Positions 1-5,827 of a stretch of 6,614 nucleotides of DNA are shown here, piece by piece. The notes under the pieces are model-generated. The model was not told the origin of the DNA, made no database searches, and was given only the letters and a program-made list of their open reading frames with translations. The translations under genes were made by a program, and so were the position numbers. Numbering within the stretch: the first letter of the stretch is position 1; every line of letters starts with the position of its first letter. This DNA comes from an uncultured Lachnospiraceae bacterium (GTDB lineage: Bacteria; Bacillota; Clostridia; Lachnospirales; Lachnospiraceae), in NCBI GenBank assembly GCA_947651335.1, contig CANSYV010000082.1, positions 1 through 6,614 of the forward strand, written 5' to 3'.

Positions 1-44
1 AGACAGACTATTTCTGGTAAAAAGGTAATATCTCACAAAAAGTA

Positions 45-73
45 TTGACAATAAAATTCATCTTGTATATACT
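45..73 (+). promoter_or_regulatory. Vegetative (sigma-A type) promoter of the operon
   Basis: A perfect -35 hexamer TTGACA lies at 45-50 and a -10 hexamer TATACT at 68-73, separated by 17 bases, the optimal spacing. A TG lies at 64-65, one base further from the -10 box than in a true extended -10. Transcription would start near position 80, giving an untranslated leader of about 45 bases before the start codon at 126. It is the strongest promoter-like sequence I found and the only one upstream of the first gene. The leader is AT-rich and short, so no riboswitch of known size fits between start site and gene. Confidence 0.8.
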
Positions 74-94
74 AGCAATACATATAAGATGTAT
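60..94. promoter_or_regulatory. Candidate operator: overlapping inverted repeats at the -10 box and start site
   Basis: Several dyads overlap the promoter. The 8-base palindrome GTATATAC at 65-72 covers most of the -10 box. ATACAT at 78-83 and ATGTAT at 89-94 form a perfect 6-base inverted repeat with a 5-base spacer just at and after the predicted start site. A broader imperfect dyad pairs 60-70 with 80-90 (9 of 11 positions). The core TGTAT/ATACA therefore occurs three times, at 64-68, 78-82 and 90-94. Position and symmetry fit a repressor site; GTATATAC resembles the GTnTAnAC-type half-sites reported for some GntR-family regulators, but no regulator gene is in the window. AT-rich DNA produces such repeats by chance, so this is tentative. 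Confidence 0.4.
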
Positions 95-111
95 AACCTA
101 ATAGCATAGAT

Positions 112-118
112 AAGGAGG
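112..118 (+). promoter_or_regulatory. Ribosome binding site of the first gene
   Basis: AAGGAGG, an almost complete complement of the 16S rRNA 3' end, lies 7 bases before the ATG at 126. It fixes that start for the tetrahydrofolate methyltransferase gene. Confidence 0.85.
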
Positions 119-125
119 AGAGCAG

Positions 126-938
126 ATGATCATTATCGGAGAAAAAATCAACGGCGCCATCCCTTCTGCCGCGTCAGCCATTGAAAACCGCGATGAAGCG
201 TTCATCCGGAAACTGGCCCGGATGCAGACAGAAGCAGGCGCCCAGTACCTGGATGTCTGCGCAGGCACGGCCCAGGAGAAAGAACTGGACACTCTCAAAT
301 GGCTGCTGGAGGTGGTGCAGGACGAATCAGAACTGCCCATCTGTATTGACAGCCCCAACGCCAACATTTTAAAAGAGGTGTTTCCACTGGTGAAAAAGCC
401 CGGAATCATCAATTCTGTTTCCGGTGAGGGGGACAAATGTCAGGTCATCTACCCATTGATTCAGGGGACAGACTGGAAAGTGATCGCCCTGACCTGTGAT
501 GACAGCGGAATTCCCTATACAGCCCCCCAAAAGGCTGAAATCGCCTTTTCCCTCATCGAAAAGGCCGCGGACTTCGGAATTACCCCGGAACGGATTTTCA
601 TCGATCCCCTGGTGATGGCAGTGTCTGCAGTGCATGACAGCATGATCGTATTTATGGACGCCATCCGCCTCATCAAGGAGAAATACCCCACGGTACTCAC
701 CACGTCAGGGCTGTCCAACATATCCTTTGGGATGCCCTTTCGCAAAGCCATAAACCTGAACTTCCTGGCACTTGCTATGTCTGCGGGAATGGACAGCGCC
801 ATCATCGACCCGTCCAACAGGGATGTAACCGCAACAGCGCTGGCTGTGGATGTACTCATGGACCGGGACCGCTGCTGCAGAAACTATAACAAAGCTTACC
901 GTCAGGGGAAAATCGGAACGATACAAAAAGCCCAATAA
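126..938 (+). CDS. Methylcorrinoid:tetrahydrofolate methyltransferase (MtgA/AcsE type, pterin-binding domain)
   Basis: This 270-residue protein is a single pterin-binding TIM barrel, the size of the acetogen methyltransferase AcsE/MeTr (about 262 residues) and of MtgA in glycine betaine demethylation. It is expected to move the methyl group from the methylated corrinoid protein encoded next door to tetrahydrofolate in the cytoplasm, making methyl-THF. Family signatures are in order: IGEKING at 4-10, DVCAG at 43-47, IDSPN at 74-78, INSVSGE at 95-101, an ALTCDDSG strand at 121-128, IDP at 159-161 and SGLSNISFGMP at 194-204. Asn198 in the last motif corresponds to the Asn that hydrogen-bonds the pterin in MeTr, and Asp75 and Asp160 sit at conserved pterin-contact positions. 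Cys45 stands where many relatives have Asn (DVNxG). It lacks the homocysteine and cobalamin domains of MetH, so it is a stand-alone enzyme. The reaction direction and substrate-specific name are inferred from the neighbours. Confidence 0.9.
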   Translation: MIIIGEKINGAIPSAASAIENRDEAFIRKLARMQTEAGAQYLDVCAGTAQEKELDTLKWLLEVVQDESELPICIDSPNANILKEVFPLVKKPGIINSVSGEGDKCQVIYPLIQGTDWKVIALTCDDSGIPYTAPQKAEIAFSLIEKAADFGITPERIFIDPLVMAVSAVHDSMIVFMDAIRLIKEKYPTVLTTSGLSNISFGMPFRKAINLNFLALAMSAGMDSAIIDPSNRDVTATALAVDVLMDRDRCCRNYNKAYRQGKIGTIQKAQ

Positions 939-955
939 AAAAGGAGGAATACACA

Positions 956-1591
956 ATGATGACACTGGAAAAAATGAGAGAAGCAATGGAAGAACTGGAT
1001 GAGGATGTAATGATCCAGGCCGCCAACGACATCATGGCGGCACAGGGAGAAGGCGCAGACCTGTGTATGCAGGCATGCCAGGAGGGCCTTGAGGTGGTGG
1101 GACGCCGCTTCGAGGACGGGGAATACTTTGTGGGAGATCTGGTGTTTGCCGGAGAACTCATGGGAAGGGTTATGGATATCATCCGCCCGGCGCTCTCCGG
1201 AGACGGCAGAGAATCCATCGGAAAAATGATCTTATGCACCGTCAAAGGGGATCTCCACGATATCGGTAAAAACATTGTCCGGGCCATGCTGGAAGCCGGA
1301 GGCCTGGAAGTGCTGGACCTGGGCATTGACGTGGAACCGGAAGAGATTGTTCAAAAAGCAAAGGAAAACGGGATTACCATTATCGGCCTCAGCGGTGTGC
1401 TGACGCTGGCCATTGATTCCATGAAGGACACTGTGGAGGCATTTAAGGCTGCAGGGCTTCGGGAAGGGGTACATATTATTGTGGGCGGCAACCCTGTAAA
1501 CGCAGAAGGATGTTCTTTCATCGGCGCAGACGCGTGGGCCATTCTCCCTCAGGAAACTGTCCGCATCTGCCGTGAATGGGCAGCCGCATAA
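956..1591 (+). CDS. Corrinoid (B12-binding) methyl-carrier protein, MtgC/MtbC type
   Basis: This 211-residue protein has the two-domain build of methyltransferase corrinoid proteins: a helical cap domain at about 1-85 (with the FEDGEYFVGDL stretch at 52-62) and a Rossmann-like cobalamin domain at about 88-211. The cobalt-ligand motif DxHxxG is DLHDIG at 99-104, with His101 as the lower axial ligand. GLSGVLT at 144-150 takes the place of the usual SxL motif region (Ser146), and VGGNPV at 177-182 is the glycine motif around the nucleotide tail. The protein shuttles the methyl group between the MttB-family enzyme and the tetrahydrofolate methyltransferase, cycling Co(I)/CH3-Co(III). AGGAGG at 942-947 lies 8 bases before the ATG at 956; a second ATG follows at once (959), so the start could be one codon later. 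An accidental oxidation to Co(II) would need a RamA/RamQ-type activase, which is not encoded here. Related carriers serve methylamines and methanol, so the substrate follows from context only. Confidence 0.93.
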   Translation: MMTLEKMREAMEELDEDVMIQAANDIMAAQGEGADLCMQACQEGLEVVGRRFEDGEYFVGDLVFAGELMGRVMDIIRPALSGDGRESIGKMILCTVKGDLHDIGKNIVRAMLEAGGLEVLDLGIDVEPEEIVQKAKENGITIIGLSGVLTLAIDSMKDTVEAFKAAGLREGVHIIVGGNPVNAEGCSFIGADAWAILPQETVRICREWAAA

Positions 1592-1622
1592 GGAGGCATA
1601 CTAAAGGAGATATATGATATGA
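1589..1622 (+). promoter_or_regulatory. Double Shine-Dalgarno and two-codon mini-ORF before the M55 gene
   Basis: Two ribosome sites lie in the 27-base gap: TAAGGAGG at 1589-1596, which overlaps the stop codon of the corrinoid protein, and AAAGGAGA at 1603-1610. The second is 4 bases from an ATG at 1614 and about 9 bases from the ATG at 1619. The ATG at 1614 opens only a two-codon frame (ATG ATA TGA), whose stop at 1620-1622 overlaps the ATG at 1619-1621. I therefore take 1619 as the real start, with possible local re-initiation. Confidence 0.5.
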
Positions 1623-2422
1623 AAGTATTTATTACCTGTGATATCGAAGGAATCACCACCACCACCCGCTGGGACGAAGTGGATATCACAAACCACGCAG
1701 ACAAGACCCAGTATCACGCAGACCAGATGACCCGTGAAGCAGCAGCCGCCTGCGAGGGCGCCATTGCCGCCGGAGCAGACTATATACTGGTAAACGATGC
1801 CCATGACTGGGGAACGAATATTGATGTGACGAAACTTCCAGAATGCTGTGAAGTGATCCGCAGCTGGAGCGGACATCCCTATGACATGGCGGACGGCTGT
1901 GACCCCAGCTTCGACGCGGCCATATTCCTGGGATGCCATGCACCGGCGGGACACCCGGGCAATCCCCTGTCCCATACCATGACCCGCAATCCTTTTTGGA
2001 TGAAATTAAACGGTGTATCCTGCAGTGAATTTCATCTCTACAGCTACGCGTGCGCCTGCGAGGGTGTTCCCACCGTATTTCTCCAGGGCGACCGGGCATT
2101 ATGTGAAATGTCCAAAGACCTGCACCCAAAACTGCAGACCCTGGCGGTAAAAGAGGGAAAAGGCGCTTATACCAAATCCATTGCCCCCAGCCTTGCCGTC
2201 CGGCTCACAGGCGAAGGGGTCAAAAACGCGCTGAAGCAGGACCTGTCCGGCGCATTGTGCACCCTGCCGGAACACTATGTATTTGAAGTTTGCTATAAAG
2301 AACATCCACAAGCGCTGAAAATGTCATATTTCCCGGGATTTGAGGCCGTAGACTCCCATACCATCCGTCTGGAAACGGACGACTTATTTGATATTTTGAC
2401 GGCGTGCAAATTTATTTTATAA
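1619..2422 (+). CDS. M55 family zinc peptidase-like protein (DppA-type D-aminopeptidase)
   Basis: The 267-residue protein matches DppA, the binuclear-zinc D-aminopeptidase of Bacillus subtilis (about 274 residues), across its length. The metal ligands of the family appear in order: Asp8 and Glu10 in the N-terminal TCDIEG, His62 in NDAHDW, His107 in LGCHA, and Glu137 in the segment after the LNG turn. SHTM at 118-121 carries His119 at the position of the conserved catalytic-site histidine. All key residues are kept, so it should be an active hydrolase. There is no signal peptide, so it acts in the cytoplasm. DppA acts on short D-amino-acid peptides, but here the gene sits between the corrinoid protein and the betaine-type methyltransferase and is presumably co-transcribed with them. 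The natural inference is hydrolysis of an amide or peptide bond in the transported methylated substrate or its demethylated product; this is not proven by sequence. Cysteines are rather frequent (for example 76-77, 144 and 146). The fold assignment is secure, the substrate unknown. Confidence 0.9.
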   Translation: MKVFITCDIEGITTTTRWDEVDITNHADKTQYHADQMTREAAAACEGAIAAGADYILVNDAHDWGTNIDVTKLPECCEVIRSWSGHPYDMADGCDPSFDAAIFLGCHAPAGHPGNPLSHTMTRNPFWMKLNGVSCSEFHLYSYACACEGVPTVFLQGDRALCEMSKDLHPKLQTLAVKEGKGAYTKSIAPSLAVRLTGEGVKNALKQDLSGALCTLPEHYVFEVCYKEHPQALKMSYFPGFEAVDSHTIRLETDDLFDILTACKFIL

Positions 2423-2423
2423 A
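2396..2423 (+). promoter_or_regulatory. Weak candidate internal promoter before the MttB-family gene
   Basis: TTGACG at 2396-2401 and TATAAA at 2418-2423 are 16 bases apart, inside the last codons of the M55 gene. Transcription would begin near 2430, immediately before the AGGAGG at 2432-2437 that serves the ATG at 2445, leaving a leader of only about 15 bases. The match is good in sequence, but it lies in coding DNA and could be accidental. Confidence 0.25.
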
Positions 2424-2444
2424 AAACCTACAGGAGGAAAAAGT

Positions 2445-3854
2445 ATGCAGATTCACTATTCCATTGGAACAGACCAGGAGATCGAACAGATCCATGAGAT
2501 GACCGTAAAAATCTTAAGCGAAGTAGGGGCATCCTTCCACTCCGACGAAGCCGTAGAGCTTTTCAAAAAGCACGGCGCAAAAGTGGACGGCCAGACAGTG
2601 TATATCAGCCGGGAAATGCTGGAGAATGCCCTGAAAACTGTCCCCAAGTCTTATGACCTTTATAACAGAGACGGCGAATATATCACCGTGGGAGGCGGAG
2701 CCCCCATGGTCTATGAATCCTGTTACGGCCCCATCTACGTGCGGCAGGGGGACCGTTATGAGCAGTCCAATCATGAGCACCTTGTGAACTTTCACAAATT
2801 AAATGAGACCAGCAAAGTCATTGATATGTCAAATCCCTATGTACTGGATTTCCAGTATGTAGAACCGGACAAACGCCAGCAGTACGCCCTGGGCGTGGCT
2901 TTGAAATACTGCCGCAAACCCATGGACGGCATTGTGCTGGGCGGGGAAAAAGTGGTGGCCGAATGCCTGGAAGCCATGCAGCAGTTCTACGGAATCAAAG
3001 ACAAAACCATCCTCACCGGCATGGCATGTACGGTAGGCCCCATGCAGATGGCACAGGATATGTGTGAGGCTGTAAAAGTCCTGTCAGCAGCCGGCCAGGC
3101 AGTGCTGTTCGTCAGCGGCGTGACACTGGGCGCTTCCGGACCCCAGACCATGGCGGGAGCCTATACCCTTGGAAATGCCATGGTTCTGGCAGGAATCGTG
3201 TATTCCCAGCTGGTACGCCCCGGCGCGCCTGTTCTGTACTGCACCCGTTTTTCTTCCAATGATATGCGGCATCTGGCTCCTGCATACGGCGGCATTGAGG
3301 CTATGTGGGCCTGCGCCACCACAGAGCGGATGGCACGTTTTTACGGACTGCCCTACCAGACTGGGGTGAGCAATACAGAATCCAAAGTGCTGGATATCCA
3401 GTGCGGGGCGGAGACATTTATGAACATATTAAGCGCTCATCTGCTCCACGCGGATCTGCTGCCCATGGCCTGCGGCCTGCTGGACTCCATGAACTCCATC
3501 GGATATGAGAAATTCATCTGGGATGAAGAATGTGTCCTGAAATGCAGGCATCTGATGGAAGGCTATGAAGTCAGTGACGAGACCTTCCGCTTCGATGAGA
3601 TCAAAGAGAAAGGCACCATGGGAAATTATCTGGGACGTGTTCTGCCCATTTACCGCAAGGAATTCTTCGAGCCGAAATATGATATCCGGGACCCCCACAA
3701 CAGCTGGTTTGCCAACAGCTGTCCAATCGCAGAGGACCGTCTGACACCTGTATGGCAGAAGCGCATCGAAGAATACACAGAACCTGACCTGGACGAAGAC
3801 CGCAAAGGAATTCTGCGCCGGCTTCTTCCGGAAGAATATCATTCAATTATCTAG
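2445..3854 (+). CDS. MttB-superfamily (trimethylamine methyltransferase family) quaternary amine:corrinoid methyltransferase, non-pyrrolysine
   Basis: The 469-residue protein is full length for the MttB superfamily and reads without any internal TAG, so it is a non-pyrrolysine member like MtgB (glycine betaine), MtpB (proline betaine), MtcB (carnitine) and MtyB (gamma-butyrobetaine). Expected role: transfer of one methyl group from a quaternary ammonium substrate to Co(I) of the adjacent corrinoid protein. Family marks include the N-terminal IHEMTVKILSEVGASF segment (16-31), FKKHGAKVDG (40-49), LYNRDG (72-77), TVGGGAPMVY (81-90), the GASGPQTMAGA barrel segment (229-239), LAGIVYSQLVRPGAPVLY (248-265) and ARFYGLPYQTG (297-307). 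The C-terminal part (about 390-460) is rich in Trp, Tyr and Phe. AGGAGG at 2432-2437 is 7 bases before the ATG. The gene itself ends with TAG, followed six codons later by TGA, so readthrough would add very little. The exact substrate cannot be read from sequence; a betaine is favoured because of the OpuC-type transporter downstream. Confidence 0.92.
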   Translation: MQIHYSIGTDQEIEQIHEMTVKILSEVGASFHSDEAVELFKKHGAKVDGQTVYISREMLENALKTVPKSYDLYNRDGEYITVGGGAPMVYESCYGPIYVRQGDRYEQSNHEHLVNFHKLNETSKVIDMSNPYVLDFQYVEPDKRQQYALGVALKYCRKPMDGIVLGGEKVVAECLEAMQQFYGIKDKTILTGMACTVGPMQMAQDMCEAVKVLSAAGQAVLFVSGVTLGASGPQTMAGAYTLGNAMVLAGIVYSQLVRPGAPVLYCTRFSSNDMRHLAPAYGGIEAMWACATTERMARFYGLPYQTGVSNTESKVLDIQCGAETFMNILSAHLLHADLLPMACGLLDSMNSIGYEKFIWDEECVLKCRHLMEGYEVSDETFRFDEIKEKGTMGNYLGRVLPIYRKEFFEPKYDIRDPHNSWFANSCPIAEDRLTPVWQKRIEEYTEPDLDEDRKGILRRLLPEEYHSII

Positions 3855-3871
3855 AGAAAAGGGGGATATTT

Positions 3872-5173
3872 ATGAGGAAAAAACTATCCATGAAAGCATG
3901 GCTGCAGTTCATCACTTGCGCCCTTGGGGCATTTGGAATCATGTACATCTTATTCTGCAGGGCCAGCTTTTACGACGCATTTATCGAGGCCATGTCTGTG
4001 ACAAACACCCAGTTCGGCGTTCTCTATGCCGTGTACGGATGGATTGCAGTGGTGGGATACTTAATCGGAGGCTTTATCGCGGATAAGGTCTCCCCCCGCT
4101 GGCTGATGTTCGTATCTTTTCTGGGTACGGCAATCTGCAACTTTATCCTGGGACTGTGGCCCAGCTACCGGGTATGTCTCATATTGTACGCAGTTATGGG
4201 TGTCACCACCACGGTAACATTCTGGGATACCATGCTCAAATGCAACCGTATATTCGGGCGCAGCATAGGCGATGAAAACCGGGCATTTTCCTGGCTGCAG
4301 ACAGTCCGGGGACTGGGCGAGATGTTCATCAGCACATTTATTGTATTTTTATTCACGAAATTTGTGGATATGGTGGCCGGCCTTCGTTTTGTCATCTGGT
4401 TTTACGCCGGTTTCCTGCTGGTGTTCGCGGTTATCTCCTTGTTTGTCTTTGACGATGAGGTGGAAGAAGATGACAAAGAGGAAGTTAAAGGCGAGACTAT
4501 TCTCTCCACAGAAAGCACGGTAAAACAGACCATACGTCTGCTGAAAAATCCCGACCTGCTGCTGTGTGTCGCTATTGCTTTCGGCGGTTACAACATCGGT
4601 TCCTGTATCGGCTCCTATCTGGGGGATATGGCTGGAGTATTCGGCGCTTCCGTGGCCACCATCGCCTACATCGGCACCATGAATGCCTGGCTGAAACCCC
4701 TGGGCGCGTTCTGCGGTTCCTTCCTGGTCAAAAAGAAAGGGCCCACCTTCTGCCTGGAAGCCTGTACCTGGGTCTATATGGTGATTCTGGCTGTCTTTAT
4801 CCTGCTGCCAAAAGAGGGAAAATATCTTCCTGTATTTATCGCCCTTTTGGCCGTTGAGATCATTTTAACCGGTCTTTTCCGCAGCCAAAAATTCATCCAG
4901 ATCCGAGAAGCGGGAATCCCCATGCAGGATACGGGAAATGCCTTCGGAATCATCTCCACGATCATATACAGCGCCGATGCATTTATGCCCACGTTTATTG
5001 GAATCTGGCTGGACCGGATGGGCGAAGAAGGCGCTTACAACCGTCTGTATTACATATTGCTGGCATCCGGAGTGCTGACACTTGCTGCATCAATCATTTT
5101 CCGGCGCCGCAATAAAGCGCGCATCCAGCAGCTGCTGGTGGAGGATAATGAGACTGCAGCCGGGGCAAGTTAA
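3872..5173 (+). CDS. Major facilitator superfamily (MFS) transporter, 12 transmembrane helices
   Basis: A 433-residue integral membrane protein with twelve predicted hydrophobic helices at roughly 11-29, 47-70, 76-95, 100-121, 146-164, 170-192, 228-247, 259-283, 293-312, 317-336, 353-378 and 391-410. The loop between helices 2 and 3, GGFIADKVSPRW (66-77), is the typical MFS cytoplasmic motif (G-x-x-x-D-[RK]-x-[GS]-[RK] type). The central loop between the two six-helix halves is short and very acidic (DDEVEEDDKEE, 194-204). Helix 11 carries TGNAFGIISTIIY (354-366), reminiscent of YihN-like and organophosphate/hexuronate-type porters. It probably imports or exports a small organic solute across the cytoplasmic membrane; given its place, the methylated amine or its demethylated product is the best guess. 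It does not look like a BCCT-family betaine carrier. AAAAGGGGGA at 3857-3866 lies 5 bases before the ATG, and the gap to the preceding stop is 17 bases. The substrate is unknown. Confidence 0.85.
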   Translation: MRKKLSMKAWLQFITCALGAFGIMYILFCRASFYDAFIEAMSVTNTQFGVLYAVYGWIAVVGYLIGGFIADKVSPRWLMFVSFLGTAICNFILGLWPSYRVCLILYAVMGVTTTVTFWDTMLKCNRIFGRSIGDENRAFSWLQTVRGLGEMFISTFIVFLFTKFVDMVAGLRFVIWFYAGFLLVFAVISLFVFDDEVEEDDKEEVKGETILSTESTVKQTIRLLKNPDLLLCVAIAFGGYNIGSCIGSYLGDMAGVFGASVATIAYIGTMNAWLKPLGAFCGSFLVKKKGPTFCLEACTWVYMVILAVFILLPKEGKYLPVFIALLAVEIILTGLFRSQKFIQIREAGIPMQDTGNAFGIISTIIYSADAFMPTFIGIWLDRMGEEGAYNRLYYILLASGVLTLAASIIFRRRNKARIQQLLVEDNETAAGAS

Positions 5174-5188
5174 AAAGGACGGGGTTTT

Positions 5189-5827
5189 ATGATCACAGAT
5201 ATAGCAGATATTTTGATCCAACGAAGAGAATGGTTCCTGGAACTGCTCTTGGAACATATGATGCTGGCCGCATCGGCGATCCTTTTGGCCGGCTTTATGG
5301 GCCTGGCGCTGGGAATTCTGATAAACCAATATCAAAAATCCGCGCAGCTGGTACTGAGCCTGGTTAATATGCTGTATACCATCCCTGATATTGCCATGTT
5401 CGGGTTTTTAATCCCATTAACCGGAATCGGGGAAAAAACAGCCGTCACCGCTTTGACCGTCTATGCCCTGCTCCCCATGATCCGCAATACGTACACCGGT
5501 TTATGCCAGGTAGATGCCGATATTCTTGAGGCTGCGGCAGGCATGGGGAGCACCAAATGGCAGATACTATTGCGTATACAGCTTCCCATGGCATTCTCTG
5601 TGATCTTAGCAGGCGTCAGAAATATGGTAGTCATGGTGATCTCCATTGCCGGCATTGCCTCCTTCATCGGCGCGGGAGGTCTGGGTTCTGCCATTTACCG
5701 GGGCATTGCAACCAACAACAGTGCCCTGATGATCGCCGGAAGTATCCTGATTGCCCTCATGGCCATTGCGGCGGATATTGTCTTCGGTTTATTGGAAAAG
5801 CACGTGAAAAAGAGGTGGAAAGTATGA
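5189..5827 (+). CDS. Quaternary amine ABC transporter permease (OpuCB/ProW type)
   Basis: The 212-residue membrane protein has the length and pattern of OpuCB, the permease of the OpuC-type glycine betaine/carnitine/choline importer. Hydrophobic segments lie at about 24-46, 54-77, 84-103, 134-158 and 177-203. Signatures are YTIPDIAMFGFLIPLTGIG (63-81) and the EAA loop at 114-133 (EAAAGMGS, then I130, L132 and P133), which docks on the ATPase. ASFIGAGGLGSAIYRGI (157-173) is also typical of this family. It would form the channel with a second permease, probably encoded further downstream. The usual opuCA ATPase gene is not directly upstream; the MFS gene occupies that place. The ribosome site AAAGGA (5174-5179) is 9 bases from the ATG. 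Its final codons overlap the next gene by 4 bases. OpuCB and OpuCD are paralogues, so the exact subunit name is tentative. Confidence 0.9.
   Translation: MITDIADILIQRREWFLELLLEHMMLAASAILLAGFMGLALGILINQYQKSAQLVLSLVNMLYTIPDIAMFGFLIPLTGIGEKTAVTALTVYALLPMIRNTYTGLCQVDADILEAAAGMGSTKWQILLRIQLPMAFSVILAGVRNMVVMVISIAGIASFIGAGGLGSAIYRGIATNNSALMIAGSILIALMAIAADIVFGLLEKHVKKRWKV
5824..5827 (+). promoter_or_regulatory. ATGA start-stop overlap coupling permease and binding protein
   Basis: The ATG of the binding-protein gene (5824-5826) overlaps the TGA stop of the permease gene (5825-5827). An upstream GAGGTGGAAAG stretch (about 5812-5822) may serve as ribosome site. The arrangement indicates translational coupling of two subunits of one transporter. 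Confidence 0.7.

Noticed and set aside
1..44. Remains of an upstream gene or its terminator
   Set aside because: The stretch is AT-rich with no clear coding frame and no stem followed by Ts; nothing can be supported.
80..125. Cobalamin riboswitch, considered because the operon depends on a corrinoid
   Set aside because: The predicted leader is only about 45 bases, far shorter than a cobalamin riboswitch (about 200), and no B12-box-like sequence is visible.
98..3846. Many - strand open frames, for example 515-859, 856-1326, 1601-1975, 1686-2129, 3429-3842
   Set aside because: Each lies opposite a well-supported + strand gene, lacks a convincing ribosome site and gives low-complexity or cysteine/serine-rich protein with no recognisable domain. 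They are shadows of the coding frames.
2445..3854. Pyrrolysine-containing trimethylamine methyltransferase MttB
   Set aside because: The gene reads through 469 codons with no internal TAG; only the terminal codon is TAG.
3855..3871. Terminator between the methyltransferase and MFS genes
   Set aside because: The 17-base gap has only a G-run that serves as ribosome site; no hairpin or T-run is present.
3305..4857. Short + strand frames such as 3305-3508, 4272-4523 and 4564-4857
   Set aside because: They sit inside the methyltransferase and MFS genes in another frame, and no known family is visible.
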